Shown here piece after piece: positions 28,066 through 38,401 of a DNA stretch of 64,000 nt. The stretch comes from Eubacteriaceae bacterium (lineage in GTDB: Bacteria > Bacillota > Clostridia > Lachnospirales > Lachnospiraceae), in assembly GCA_910574895.1 (NCBI GenBank), contig CAJTDQ010000001.1, forward strand, positions 558,001 to 622,000. The letters are read 5' to 3'. A program made the position numbers and the translations under genes. The notes under the pieces are model-generated. The model was not told where the DNA came from, made no database searches, and worked only from the letters and a program-made list of their open reading frames with translations. Numbering within the stretch: the stretch's first letter is position 1; the number at the start of each line of letters is the position of its first letter.

Positions 28066-31000
28066 CTAAATACGAATCTCATCTCCCAAATAAACCGAAT
28101 AAATAATCATTTCAGATACCGTAGTACCCGTGATTTTTTTCAGTGCTAATTGATAGCACTCTAACTGCTTCGCATATTTTTCCTTTAGTTCCTCCATGTT
28201 GTCCACTCTGTCTGTCTTATAGTCCATAATAACATATTTACCATCTTCCAAAAAACAGACATCAATAATCCCCTGAATAATCATCGTCTCTTCAGAATCT
28301 GATTTTTTGATTTGTTTCGCAGGAACCCCCAGCAGGAACTGACGCTCTCTAAACAGTTCATCCCTTCCATATGCTTCCTTCATTCTTGCAAAAACATCGG
28401 ACTTTGTAAATTTTACAATATCTGCTATTTGAATGCAATCCGCCTGCGTCTGTGATAATTTCTTTGTCTCCACGAGTCTCTCAATCATCTCCGAAACAAC
28501 ATCTTCTGTATAGTCTGCACATTCCATATCAAGCAGTTCAAATACTCTGTGGTACGCTGTTCCTCTCTCTGCCCCCAAAAGAGGCTGTTCCTCTTTATCA
28601 TTTTCCTTCATAAATTTTGGAACAATAAGTTCTCGGTCAAATTTCTCATATCCAATATCATATGGATGCTCTGCCTCTTCATCCTCCATGCTCTCTTTTT
28701 TCAATTCCGTAACACTCGCTTTTGCGCATAAGAGAATATCTTCTATATATGGATATTTGTATTCAAAATTTGACACAATCGTGTCATAAATATCCTTTGG
28801 AACCTCTGCATTCTCCCACTGTTCCATCGCCATTCGTTTTAACTCATCTACAGCAACATTACCTGCCCGCTCTATCTCAATATCATCCTCTGCCACCTGA
28901 ATACATCTCACAATCTGATTTTCCCTTTGATAAATCAGATTCATCCATTGAAACAGTGTAGAATTGCTCATTAACTCACGATACGTAACAACTTCACTGG
29001 TGTTTGTATGTATGCTCTCGCATTTCTTTAAATACTTATCAATATCCTGACCGACTTTGCCTGTAATATAAAGTTTTTCCTTTGCTCTGGTAAGTGCTAC
29101 ATAAAGTAATCTTAAGTACTCTGCACGGTCTTCTTCACTATTTTTATTTTTAATATACTGCCGGTACATCGGTGTAACTGAAACCTTAACTTCCGGATAA
29201 ATGGCATCTAAACCAATCTGTCCATCATCCGATAAATTTACCGCATCTTTGTCTGACATAAATGTACTGTTCGTATCACATAAAAACACAATCGGATACT
29301 GAAGTCCTTTACTTTTATGTATCGTAGATATGCGGACAATATTGTCGTTCTCATTGACAACAGATGCCTCTCCCTCGTCTTTATCCAATTCCTTAATTTT
29401 TTCGATATAGCGCACAAAATTAAACAGTCCTCTGTAACTGGACTTTTCATAATTCATCGCTTTTTCTTTTAAATTCTCAATATTCAAAAATCTACGCTTT
29501 CCATTGGTTAATGATGATACATAATAACCAAAACCTGTACGCTCCAATATCTCATTAATCATATCATAAACGGAATTTTTATAATCTGAATTTCTGAAAT
29601 ACTCTAACATCTCAAGAAAAGATTTTACTTTGAAAACAAGTTCTTTATTTTCCCCATTCTCTGCATAAGCACATACATTGTCATAAAAGGAAATATAACT
29701 GTTCTCTGACTTTATCTGAGCAAGTTCATCATCATCAAACCCAAACATGGCACTGGACATAACACCTGCTAATGGAATATCCTGTCTTGGATTATCAATA
29801 ATATTCAACATATCCATAATTGTCTTAATCTCAAGCGAATCAAAATACCCGCTTTTTGATTCTGCATATGCCGGAATCCCTGCATTACTCAATGCTTCTA
29901 AATAAATATTTGCATTGTTCTTAATTCCACGCATCAATATGACAATATCCTGAAACCTTGCAGGTCTCATGGTCTTATCTCTTCCTTCAACCTTGATGCC
30001 ATTGACCGGGTCTGTAATTTCTTTGATCTTTGATGCAATAAAAGCAGCCTCTATTTCTTTTTTATCTGTACCGATAGCAATAAATTCTGTTCTGTTATCC
30101 TGCCCCTTTGGCAGTTCTGTATAATCTGCACCAAGACTTAACCCATTTCCGTCTCTATAATCAATCCCACCCAATTCTTTAGACATCATATGCTCAAACA
30201 GAAAATTAACACTGTCAATGACTTCTTTTCTGCTTCTGAAATTCTGATCTAATATAATTTTGCAGTTGTCTGCTTCAAGGTTTTCCTCATAAGTATCAAA
30301 CTTATCTAAAAACAGTTTCGGCTTTGCATTTCTGAAACGATAGATACTCTGCTTTACATCACCTACCATAAACATATTTCCCATTCCCTGTCCGTCTGCC
30401 ACGCTCGTCAGAATCGCTTCCTGCACAAAGTTACTGTCCTGATACTCATCAATCATAATCTCTTTATAAAATTTTGCCATCTGTCTGGCTACTTTGGTCG
30501 GATGAGGATTTCCCTCCTCATCAATATCATTTAATATATTTAATGCCATATGGGCAATATCATCAAAGTCAGCAATATGCTTGTCTTTTTTCTCCTGCGC
30601 AAAACGCTCCATTAATTGAAGCGTTATCTCTGCTAAAATCTTTACTGAATCTTTGCAGTTCATTAGATTTTGATACATGTCTTCTACAGGCTCTGCAAAA
30701 AATGTTTCTGCCAATGCTTTGATATTATCACGAACGGATGTAATCAGTTCTTTTGCACCCTGCCTTATCTCCGGTGTACCTTTTCGCTTTCTAGACATTG
30801 CCGGAAGACTGCAATGATTGATTTCTTTATGTAATGCTTTATAATCTTCACACGCTAACATCAATTCTACCACAGATGAATACTCCTCTGCATTGTCCAC
30901 CAGATCGATAACATCACTGTCTTCTTTTGCTATGTTTACCGCACGCTCTAACCATTCTCTACATTCTCTTAACTGTGCATGGCAACTCTCGTACACCTCT

Positions 31001-31632
31001 GTAAACACTTTCCCCTGAAACATCTCTTCTTCACTACAGAAATCATAACTTTTCACGAGATTTTCCACCCATTTTTTCGGAGAAACCTCTCCTTTTGCTT
31101 TTTTATAAATGCTGTCTATCAGTCGAAAGATATTATCATAAACTTTTCCGCCAGAATATTTTTTTGCCAATGTCACAAAATCTTTCGATTCTGATAGATA
31201 ATATTCCTCGAGCAATTCTTCCAAAATATCATTTTTCAGCAAATCAATTTCTGTTTCGTCCGCCAAACGATAACCCGGGTCCAAATCAATTTTGTCAAAG
31301 TTTTCTTTTACGACCTTTGCACAGAAACTGTCAATCGTAGTGATCGTTGCATTATTTAACAATGCCAGTTGATTTTCAATATTATCACTGTTTTCTTCTC
31401 TCTGCAGTTCCTCTAACCGCTCTCTCAACCGCTCTTTCATTTCAGACGCCGCAGCTCTGGTAAACGTAACGACTAACAATTCATCTACATTGACATTACT
31501 TTTTTCATCAGTAATCAGCCCGATAATACGCTCAACTAAAACAGCGGTCTTTCCGGAACCCGCTGCGGCAGAAACTGATATATTTCGATTTCTTGTATTG
31601 ATAACATCTAACTGTTTACTGGTCCAATTCAT
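28066..31632 (-). CDS. addA: ATP-dependent helicase/nuclease subunit A
   Basis: A 1188-residue UvrD-like helicase with a C-terminal nuclease. Walker A is SAAAGSGKTAVLVERI (21-36). Motif II region is MIDEYQDSNFVQE and the QTNFR-like motif reads LDQNFRSRKEVID. The motif V/VI region includes STIHKSKGLQYPIVF and LLYVALTRAKEKLYITG. The C-terminal RecB-type nuclease motif is VIMDYKTDR. With AddB it resects double-strand breaks for recombination, the RecBCD counterpart in Firmicutes. The start overlaps the addB end by 17 bases. Length is normal. Firm assignment. Confidence 0.97.
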   Translation of the reverse strand: MNWTSKQLDVINTRNRNISVSAAAGSGKTAVLVERIIGLITDEKSNVNVDELLVVTFTRAAASEMKERLRERLEELQREENSDNIENQLALLNNATITTIDSFCAKVVKENFDKIDLDPGYRLADETEIDLLKNDILEELLEEYYLSESKDFVTLAKKYSGGKVYDNIFRLIDSIYKKAKGEVSPKKWVENLVKSYDFCSEEEMFQGKVFTEVYESCHAQLRECREWLERAVNIAKEDSDVIDLVDNAEEYSSVVELMLACEDYKALHKEINHCSLPAMSRKRKGTPEIRQGAKELITSVRDNIKALAETFFAEPVEDMYQNLMNCKDSVKILAEITLQLMERFAQEKKDKHIADFDDIAHMALNILNDIDEEGNPHPTKVARQMAKFYKEIMIDEYQDSNFVQEAILTSVADGQGMGNMFMVGDVKQSIYRFRNAKPKLFLDKFDTYEENLEADNCKIILDQNFRSRKEVIDSVNFLFEHMMSKELGGIDYRDGNGLSLGADYTELPKGQDNRTEFIAIGTDKKEIEAAFIASKIKEITDPVNGIKVEGRDKTMRPARFQDIVILMRGIKNNANIYLEALSNAGIPAYAESKSGYFDSLEIKTIMDMLNIIDNPRQDIPLAGVMSSAMFGFDDDELAQIKSENSYISFYDNVCAYAENGENKELVFKVKSFLEMLEYFRNSDYKNSVYDMINEILERTGFGYYVSSLTNGKRRFLNIENLKEKAMNYEKSSYRGLFNFVRYIEKIKELDKDEGEASVVNENDNIVRISTIHKSKGLQYPIVFLCDTNSTFMSDKDAVNLSDDGQIGLDAIYPEVKVSVTPMYRQYIKNKNSEEDRAEYLRLLYVALTRAKEKLYITGKVGQDIDKYLKKCESIHTNTSEVVTYRELMSNSTLFQWMNLIYQRENQIVRCIQVAEDDIEIERAGNVAVDELKRMAMEQWENAEVPKDIYDTIVSNFEYKYPYIEDILLCAKASVTELKKESMEDEEAEHPYDIGYEKFDRELIVPKFMKENDKEEQPLLGAERGTAYHRVFELLDMECADYTEDVVSEMIERLVETKKLSQTQADCIQIADIVKFTKSDVFARMKEAYGRDELFRERQFLLGVPAKQIKKSDSEETMIIQGIIDVCFLEDGKYVIMDYKTDRVDNMEELKEKYAKQLECYQLALKKITGTTVSEMIIYSVYLGDEIRI

Positions 31633-34600
31633 GTTCTTTCTCCATCAACTCTCCAATATTTTTATAAGTTACTTTCTCTAGTTTCCGATATTTGTCTCCC
31701 AACGATTTGTCGAACCGACAGATTCCATTATATCCACAGTATCTGCAGGCATCTTCCGTAGGATTTAAATGAATATTCCCGGCAAATAACTGCTCTTTCA
31801 TTCTATCTGCCTTATCTGAGACATACTCTATCAGTTTTTTGTAAATTTCCTGCTCTAATGCGTGACTGTTAGAATCCGGTTCCCCGTCTTTCTTTTTTTT
31901 CAATTTTACTATTTGGGAACTGCTGCCCTCTTCAAAAACTTTGTCCACTGCGGTTACTACAGAATCATCCGTATTCACAATTCCCGACATCTGGAATTCC
32001 GGCAGCTGTTTTTCAAATACAAGCTGATTCAGAATCTCTTCGTCCGTTCTTTCATCTGCAGGATGCGTCTCTCTGTAATCTTTTATCGTATGATTCATAT
32101 TCTGCATCGAAACAAACGGGTCTTTAATGTTAAAATACAATCCCGCCGCAGGCACTACTTCCTTTTTGCTGCGTTTTTTCTCATAATTCATCGCATCATT
32201 TAAATAAACAAGCAACTGCATCTGAATCCCGTGATATGCTTTCGTAATATCAAAAGTCACTTTTCCAGATTTATAATCAATAACCTTTACATATAATTTG
32301 TCGTCCGTCTCATAGGTATCAATTCTGTCCACCACACCATGTTCCAGAGGTATTTCGTATTCTGCCGGCTGGAATTTTCCTGCGCGGATATGATTTACTA
32401 AAACCTTTGTCGTTTTAGACGCAATCTCTCTGACCTGACTCGTGATAAAAGAATTTCTGGCTGAGCCCTCTAACGCTTCATTTTCAGAATCTGCTAAAAC
32501 TTTATCCACTGCTGATGTAATCAATTCCTGATTTTTCTTATCCGTGATTTCTCTCCAGTCAATCTTTTCATCATGCGCTATCTCAAAAAACTTCTGTATG
32601 GATTTGTGGTACAAATTACCGATATCATATGCCTGTATGGAAAACTTCTCCCTCTCCTGCAATCTTAAACCATAGGATAAAAACTGAGAGTACGCACATT
32701 TTGCATATCCTTCTAGTCTGGTAATACCGATATTTCCCGGCAGACCATAAAGTTTCCTTGACAACACATCCAGCAGACGCTCCTTGTCATTATTATAAAA
32801 TCCGGCATCTGTAATCAGTTTCATAAACTGCTTTGTATCATCTTTTGAATATAAAATTTTACTTAGATATGTAAACAACTTGTTGTCATGATTGTTCCTA
32901 AATGCATTGATATTCTCAGACACATATTCGAGTGCCACTCTTTGATTCGTAATATGTTCCGGAGTTGTCTCTATCCGGTCAATCTGCTCTACTGTCAGAT
33001 TCTCAAACAGATTCTGCAATGTGCCGATAATATAAGATTTTCTAAGAGCCGAACCGTCTGCCCCCGTCTGACTGTAGCAGAGAACAACCTGCTCTAATGG
33101 TTTTGCAAACAGAGAGTACAAATAAATTCTCTGTTTAAAAATATTGTCCCTCGTGGTTGGTGCCAGTTCAAAGTCTTTTGTGCTGAGTACATCCCGCTCG
33201 CTGTCTGTAATAATTCCGCCTCCGGTATTTGTATTCGGTACGATTCCATCATTCATTCCCAAAAAGTATAATATCTTCTTCGTATCCTTTAGTCTCGTTC
33301 TTTCAATATTTCCCACCATAACTGTATCAATTCCCGGCGGAATAATTCCTATCTGAATCTGAGAAAAACCTGCCTGTAATATATCTATGTATTCTTTGTT
33401 TGGTACAACCTCATCACCCATAAGAGATACCAGCCGGTCTAAAACATTGATGATACATTCTGACATCTGCTGATATTCTTTTTCTGATGCTGTCAGTTTT
33501 TTTTCTCTAAAATACAGAATATCCTTGTCTATCTTTTCCTGCATTTGATGTCTGTTCGTAAACAAATATAATGCTTTTGTCTTATCCGATATAGTCGATT
33601 TTTTATTGATAAAAACTTCTCTTAATTCAGAAAATCCTTCTACCAGTTCTTCTCTGATCTTATTGACGATATCAATGTGGGACTCTTCCATAAATTGATA
33701 GACTCTTTCCCACACTCTTGTATAGCTTTTGTACCCTCTTCTTCCGGATTTTAAAATGTAATTTTCAAAAATATCACATTCCTGCTCATCCAGATCCATG
33801 ATTCCCTGACGGATAAAACGCATCACCGACTGGTGGGAAAAATTCTTTTCAATGACATCTAAGGCCGCTAATATTCCATCCACATATTTATTTGACAACA
33901 CGTCCTCTTTATGGTCAATAAAACAAGGGATACCATATTTTATAAACGCCTGTCTGATATATTTATAATATCCCTCAATATCTCCGGCAATCACTGCAAA
34001 ATCGTAATACCGGTACTTTTCATTTTTAACCCGTCTGGAAATTTCCCCTGCCACATATTCTGCTTCTGCTTTCGGGTTGCTGAGCGTGCAGATTTTGACA
34101 GCCTCTGTTTTTTTTGTATATTTCACTGTACTGCAATGACCTGAAACATTATCCTGCACTGTCTGTATGTGATTTCTGAAAATATTTCCCTCAACAAATG
34201 CCAATGCTTCATCCATTCGTCCAAGTCTGGATTCTTTTTTCTGCTCACTGTCTTTTTCTAAATCAATGACGATATTCGGAAGTATCTCCACGCTGTTTTT
34301 GATGGCTAATTCTTTTGTTTTTACAATCGTTTCCTTACTTAATGTAAACAACTCATATGGCGTATATCCCTGAAATCCGACTTCATTTTCCGGCAGCATT
34401 ACAGCCATTGTTACCATCTTGCTGTACCGCATCATCTGCTCTAATACCTTATACTGAACAGGCGTAAAGCCTGTAAAACTATCAAAATAAAAGTATGTAT
34501 TCTTAATAAACTCTGATTTATCAATATACCGGCATAACAATGTCAATAATTCTTCACTGGTAATCGCTTTATCTTTGATATAATTATCAAACGCCTGATT

Positions 34601-35086
34601 TATCAAATAAACATCTTTTAATTTCATTTGAAGAGACGGAAATTCTTCTGTTTTCTCACACATTTCCAGTAATTGTTCTTCACTGATATGATACTGTCTG
34701 AGTTCTGAAATGATGGACTTTACTTTCTCCGTAAATCCCATCATGGAAACCTTACTCTGGTATACCTGCAGCTGTTCTTTACATTCCTCTAACACCTTGC
34801 GGATAACCAAAGTCTTTCCCAAATCATCCATTACGTGAATATCTGCTGCTCCCTGCTCTTCCAAAACCGTATACGCAAGTCTTGTAAGGCTCGTCACCTC
34901 TATATTAAAGCATCCCTTTCTTGGATGAAGATTCAATATTTCCTTTTGTGTTTCCATGGAATACTGCTCCGGAACAACTACCACAAACCTTTTCTGTGGC
35001 ATCTTTATTGATTTATCAATCATGTCTTTTATCAATGTATATGTTTTTCCGGTGCCTGCCCTTCCCATAATAAATTGTAATGCCAT
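31616..35086 (-). CDS. addB: ATP-dependent helicase/nuclease subunit B
   Basis: A 1156-residue partner of AddA. The N-terminal Walker A-like motif is GRAGTGKT (8-15). The C-terminal RecB-type nuclease contains VIDYKSGKVTFD. Four Cys that hold the Fe-S cluster are visible: one in EGYAKCAYSQF and three in ACRYCGYNGICRF. I chose ATG at 35086 (MALQFIMGRAG) because GGAGG lies 6 bases upstream, rather than the frame start at 35098. It is first in the addB-addA operon, divergent from the membrane protein at 35221. Firm assignment. Confidence 0.97.
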   Translation of the reverse strand: MALQFIMGRAGTGKTYTLIKDMIDKSIKMPQKRFVVVVPEQYSMETQKEILNLHPRKGCFNIEVTSLTRLAYTVLEEQGAADIHVMDDLGKTLVIRKVLEECKEQLQVYQSKVSMMGFTEKVKSIISELRQYHISEEQLLEMCEKTEEFPSLQMKLKDVYLINQAFDNYIKDKAITSEELLTLLCRYIDKSEFIKNTYFYFDSFTGFTPVQYKVLEQMMRYSKMVTMAVMLPENEVGFQGYTPYELFTLSKETIVKTKELAIKNSVEILPNIVIDLEKDSEQKKESRLGRMDEALAFVEGNIFRNHIQTVQDNVSGHCSTVKYTKKTEAVKICTLSNPKAEAEYVAGEISRRVKNEKYRYYDFAVIAGDIEGYYKYIRQAFIKYGIPCFIDHKEDVLSNKYVDGILAALDVIEKNFSHQSVMRFIRQGIMDLDEQECDIFENYILKSGRRGYKSYTRVWERVYQFMEESHIDIVNKIREELVEGFSELREVFINKKSTISDKTKALYLFTNRHQMQEKIDKDILYFREKKLTASEKEYQQMSECIINVLDRLVSLMGDEVVPNKEYIDILQAGFSQIQIGIIPPGIDTVMVGNIERTRLKDTKKILYFLGMNDGIVPNTNTGGGIITDSERDVLSTKDFELAPTTRDNIFKQRIYLYSLFAKPLEQVVLCYSQTGADGSALRKSYIIGTLQNLFENLTVEQIDRIETTPEHITNQRVALEYVSENINAFRNNHDNKLFTYLSKILYSKDDTKQFMKLITDAGFYNNDKERLLDVLSRKLYGLPGNIGITRLEGYAKCAYSQFLSYGLRLQEREKFSIQAYDIGNLYHKSIQKFFEIAHDEKIDWREITDKKNQELITSAVDKVLADSENEALEGSARNSFITSQVREIASKTTKVLVNHIRAGKFQPAEYEIPLEHGVVDRIDTYETDDKLYVKVIDYKSGKVTFDITKAYHGIQMQLLVYLNDAMNYEKKRSKKEVVPAAGLYFNIKDPFVSMQNMNHTIKDYRETHPADERTDEEILNQLVFEKQLPEFQMSGIVNTDDSVVTAVDKVFEEGSSSQIVKLKKKKDGEPDSNSHALEQEIYKKLIEYVSDKADRMKEQLFAGNIHLNPTEDACRYCGYNGICRFDKSLGDKYRKLEKVTYKNIGELMEKEHELDQ

Positions 35087-35220
35087 AAAAACCTCCAAAT
35101 GTCTAATTTAATTATAGTTGATATCAGGTATGTTTTTCAACAAAAGAATTTTTTTAGAATACTTTAGGGATTTTAATAATAGATTAAATTATAGAAAAAA
35201 ATATTTAATAAGGAGTCAAT

Positions 35221-35673
35221 ATGGGAAAAAGTCCAAAATTTATGGTATTTCATTTAAGGGAGCTTATATACACCGTAGTATTTGTACTCCTTGGTATTGT
35301 ACTTGTAATTTCTCTAATTTTTATGTTTTGCAATAAGAACCAAGGAAAAAAAGAAAATGAAACTACTTCCAGTCAGTTTGAAGCCGGTGTTTATACTTCT
35401 AATGTAACACTGAATGGCAATCCAATGGAAATATCTGTAACTCTTGATAATGACCATATCAATGCCATTACCGTAGACAATGTAAGTGATACAATTGCAA
35501 CAATGTATCCTCTTGTACAACCTGCATTTGAAGATATTGCAAAACAAATTGTAGACACGCAATCTGTAGATAATGTCAAATTTTCAGAAGACAGCCAGTA
35601 TACATATTCCATGTTATATGACGCAATTGTAGAGACAATCAACAAAGGGGTTAAAGGCAATAAAGCGGAATAA
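35221..35673 (+). CDS. Single-pass membrane protein with FMN_bind-like extracytoplasmic domain
   Basis: A 150-residue protein. One membrane helix lies at about 15-40, followed by a polar linker and a domain from about residue 60 (FEAGVYTSNVTLNGNPMEISVTLDNDHINAITVD ends in a later YTYSMLYDAIVETINKG). The pattern resembles FMN_bind domains. However, the Ser-Gly-Ala-Thr flavinylation motif is replaced by SEDSQYTYSMLY, so covalent FMN attachment is unlikely. The role is unknown. AAGGAG precedes the ATG. It is monocistronic and divergent from addB. Confidence 0.7.
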   Translation: MGKSPKFMVFHLRELIYTVVFVLLGIVLVISLIFMFCNKNQGKKENETTSSQFEAGVYTSNVTLNGNPMEISVTLDNDHINAITVDNVSDTIATMYPLVQPAFEDIAKQIVDTQSVDNVKFSEDSQYTYSMLYDAIVETINKGVKGNKAE

Positions 35674-35789
35674 CCTTTGGGGGCAGTTCATTGGTGAATC
35701 CAAACCAAAATGATATCAGTATACAAACAGAAAACTTTCCGGTTTCGGAAATGTCTTTACAGGGTTATATGCACAACATCAGATTGCCA

Positions 35790-35827
35790 GAGGCTATCGC
35801 ACTAAATTTAGTTAGTGCGATAGCCTC
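35790..35827. repeat. Perfect 16-bp inverted repeat without T tract
   Basis: The arms GAGGCTATCGCACTAA (35790-35805) and TTAGTGCGATAGCCTC (35812-35827) are exact complements around a 6-base loop. Neither strand has a T run after it. It lies about 115 bases after the stop of the gene at 35221, so it may end transcription, stabilise the 3' end, or be a mobile hairpin. Confidence 0.75.
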
Positions 35828-35866
35828 ATATAAAATATTTCTACTTGTCATGAATTCCAAACGATT

Positions 35867-35982
35867 TTACATATATGTTCTGCGGTTTTGCCCCAATCTA
35901 TATGTAATAAGTCTTCTCCAACCACGATTCCCATCCAATTCTTACATATATTTCTTACGGATTTGTCTAATTCTATATGTAA
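35867..35982. repeat. Two tandem imperfect hairpin repeats
   Basis: Two copies, 75 bases apart, each have TTACATATA and TATATGTAA arms (35867-35875 with 35899-35907; 35942-35950 with 35974-35982). Their loops are related (TTCTGCGGTTTTG and TTCTTACGGATTTG). Sequence similarity extends a few bases beyond the second arm (TAATAAGTC and TAATAGATTC). Confidence 0.65.
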
Positions 35983-36029
35983 TAGATTCATTTACCATAA
36001 TTTTCTCACATGTAATGTTATATTAAAAT

Positions 36030-36057
36030 AAGGCTGGTGCTTTTATGCGCCAGCCTT
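36030..36057. terminator. Terminator hairpin downstream of nadE
   Basis: The arms AAGGCTGGTGC and GCGCCAGCCTT form an 11-bp GC-rich stem with one G-T pair. On the minus strand it is followed by the T-rich TTATTTTAATATAA, fitting the end of the nadE transcript. It could also stop plus-strand transcription. Confidence 0.6.
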
Positions 36058-36174
36058 GGTACTTTAAAATTTGTCAGACACTTATTCTATTTACAAATAT
36101 TTAATTTATGAAGTTTGCATATAACCTGATAAATGAAATTTCCTCAACTCAAAAAATTTCCGTTTGCATATGGA

Positions 36175-38220
36175 TTATTCTTCGAGTTCTTCTAACCATT
36201 CTCTTACACAGGCGTCACTTGGCATCCGCAAATCTCCTCTTGGCGACACTGCCACAGTTCCCACCTTTGGTCCGTCCGGTAAACAGCTTCTCTTAAACTG
36301 CTGTGAAAAGAACCTCTTATAAAATACCTTTAACCATTTCAAAATAGTTTCATTATCATATATTCCATGAAATGCTTCCTGTGCTAAAAATAAAACTTTC
36401 TTTGGTGTATATCCAAATCTCAGAATATAATATAAAAAGAAATCGTGTAACTGATATGGTCCTACTAAATCCTCTGTTTTCTGAGAAATCTTTCCATCTT
36501 TTGGTGGTAAAAGTTCAGGGCTTACCGGTGTATCTAATACATCAGACAGAACTACTGCAAGCTCTTTTTCTTCTGTCACATCTGCAAAGTATTGAACAAG
36601 ATGTCTTACCAAAGTTTTCGGAACTCCCGCATTGACACCATACATAGACATGTGGTCGCCATTATAAGTTGCCCAGCCAAGTGCCAGTTCTGACATATCT
36701 CCTGTTCCTATAACCATTCCATTATACTCATTGGCAAAATCCATCAGAAGATATGTTCTCTGTCTCGCCTGTGCATTTTCATATGTGATATCATGACGAT
36801 TCATATCATGCCCAATCTGCTTCAAATGTAATTCCACCGCTTCAGCAATATTTACCTCTTTCAGTGTACATCCTAAGACTTCTATCATCTTTAATGCATT
36901 ATTATATGTTCTGTCTGTCGTGCCAAATCCCGGCATTGTTACAGTAATAATACCTTTTCTGTCAAGTCCCAGACTATCAAACGCTCTAACTGTTACCAAC
37001 AGCGCTAATGTCGAATCTAATCCTCCCGATATTCCTACAACCGCATGAGCACATCCGGTATGAGCTAACCTTTTCTTTAATCCCACAGTCTGAATGGCCA
37101 GAATTTCTTCACATCTTTTTTCTCTCTCTGACTCGTTTGATGGGACAAAAGGTGCATTATCTATCTTTCTGTCAAAAACAAACTTTCTTTCTTCCAGTTC
37201 AATCTCAATCTCTTCATACTCAGGTTCTGCATCTCTTATAGGTACAAATGTAGTAAGCCTTGCTCTCTCTGACGCCAGTTTATCTAAATCAACATTTGCA
37301 TAAACAATCTCATTAGTAAATTTCTTCGCTTCTGCAAGGATTGTCCCATTTTCTGCAATAATATTGTGTGCTGCAAAAACCAGATCAGTAGTAGACTCTC
37401 CCTCTCCCGCATCTGCATAAATATAAGCCGAAATTGTTCTTGCAGACTGACCTGATATAAGACTACGTCTGTAACTGTCCTTTCCAATCGTCTCGTCACT
37501 GGCTGATAAATTGGCAATTACTGTAGCTCCTGCTAAAGCATGCCCTGTACTTGGTGGATTTGCCACCCATAAATCCTCGCATATTTCAATTGCAAATGTA
37601 AAATTATCAAAGTTACTACATTTAAATAGCAGATTTGTTCCAAACGGAACAGATTCCTGTATCATATCAGTCTCATCATCATATTCATCATCGTACTCGT
37701 CATCATACTGTACTTTAGAACTCAACTTAAAATTCTTTATAATATATGAACCTGCTACAATCGGTTCCTCTTCTTCTAAATCATAATAATATATATCTTT
37801 ATATCCTTCAATACCAATTCCTGATGAAAAATGACGTGCCTCGTAAAACTCCGAATAATTCGGTATATGTGATTTTGGTACAAATCCCATAATCTCTCCA
37901 TCATAAATAACAGCAGCAACATTATATAACTTATCATGAAAAATCATTGGCAATCCTACAATCGCAATAATCTCCTTATCTTCACTAAACGGAAGAATAA
38001 TCCTTAACAATGCATCCATTGCTTTATCCAGCATAGATTTTTGCCAGAACAAATCACTAGCTGTATATCCTGTAATACATAATTCCGGAAAAACTACCAA
38101 CTGCGTTCCATTATTATAAACTGTTTCAATTAAGTTACATATTTTTTTCGCATTGTATTCGCAATCTCCTACTTTAATTTTCGGTGTTGCCGCTGCTACT
38201 TTGATAAATCCATTGTTCAT
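36175..38220 (-). CDS. nadE: Glutamine-dependent NAD+ synthetase
   Basis: A 681-residue two-domain enzyme. The N-terminal nitrilase-type glutaminase (about 1-320) has Glu in FPELCITGY, a Lys in FVPKSHIPNY and nucleophile Cys in EICEDLW. The C-terminal synthetase domain has the ATP-PPi motif GISGGLDST (396-404) and the later segment GTGDMSELALGW. It makes NAD+ from nicotinate adenine dinucleotide with glutamine as the nitrogen source. A short acidic insertion (DDEYDDEYDDE) lies in the glutaminase domain around residues 175-185. Length is normal for the long form. Monocistronic by appearance. Confidence 0.97.
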   Translation of the reverse strand: MNNGFIKVAAATPKIKVGDCEYNAKKICNLIETVYNNGTQLVVFPELCITGYTASDLFWQKSMLDKAMDALLRIILPFSEDKEIIAIVGLPMIFHDKLYNVAAVIYDGEIMGFVPKSHIPNYSEFYEARHFSSGIGIEGYKDIYYYDLEEEEPIVAGSYIIKNFKLSSKVQYDDEYDDEYDDETDMIQESVPFGTNLLFKCSNFDNFTFAIEICEDLWVANPPSTGHALAGATVIANLSASDETIGKDSYRRSLISGQSARTISAYIYADAGEGESTTDLVFAAHNIIAENGTILAEAKKFTNEIVYANVDLDKLASERARLTTFVPIRDAEPEYEEIEIELEERKFVFDRKIDNAPFVPSNESEREKRCEEILAIQTVGLKKRLAHTGCAHAVVGISGGLDSTLALLVTVRAFDSLGLDRKGIITVTMPGFGTTDRTYNNALKMIEVLGCTLKEVNIAEAVELHLKQIGHDMNRHDITYENAQARQRTYLLMDFANEYNGMVIGTGDMSELALGWATYNGDHMSMYGVNAGVPKTLVRHLVQYFADVTEEKELAVVLSDVLDTPVSPELLPPKDGKISQKTEDLVGPYQLHDFFLYYILRFGYTPKKVLFLAQEAFHGIYDNETILKWLKVFYKRFFSQQFKRSCLPDGPKVGTVAVSPRGDLRMPSDACVREWLEELEE

Positions 38221-38401
38221 ATGATACCTCTCACAAACTTGTATTGTATAACCTGTCTGTATTGTAACATTTTATCCAACGAAATACAAATTTATGTGAA
38301 AGTTTGTTAATTGAAGAAATACCTTTATTAATTTCCTTTTCTAATACTAGATTCCTTACATTGTTTTGAAATATGTACTAAAAAAGTTCCTCTTATATGT
38401 C

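Larger units (their letters stand above)
35674..36174. other. Intergenic stretch rich in hairpins
   Basis: No credible gene is seen. The gap between the FMN_bind-like gene and nadE contains a perfect 16-bp hairpin, two related TTACATATA/TATATGTAA hairpins and a terminator-like hairpin, listed separately. The last 110 bases before nadE are AT-rich without clear structure. Confidence 0.7.

Noticed and set aside
35691-36026. 111-residue plus-strand frame in the hairpin region
   Set aside because: Spans inverted repeats, has no ribosome binding site and no protein-like composition.
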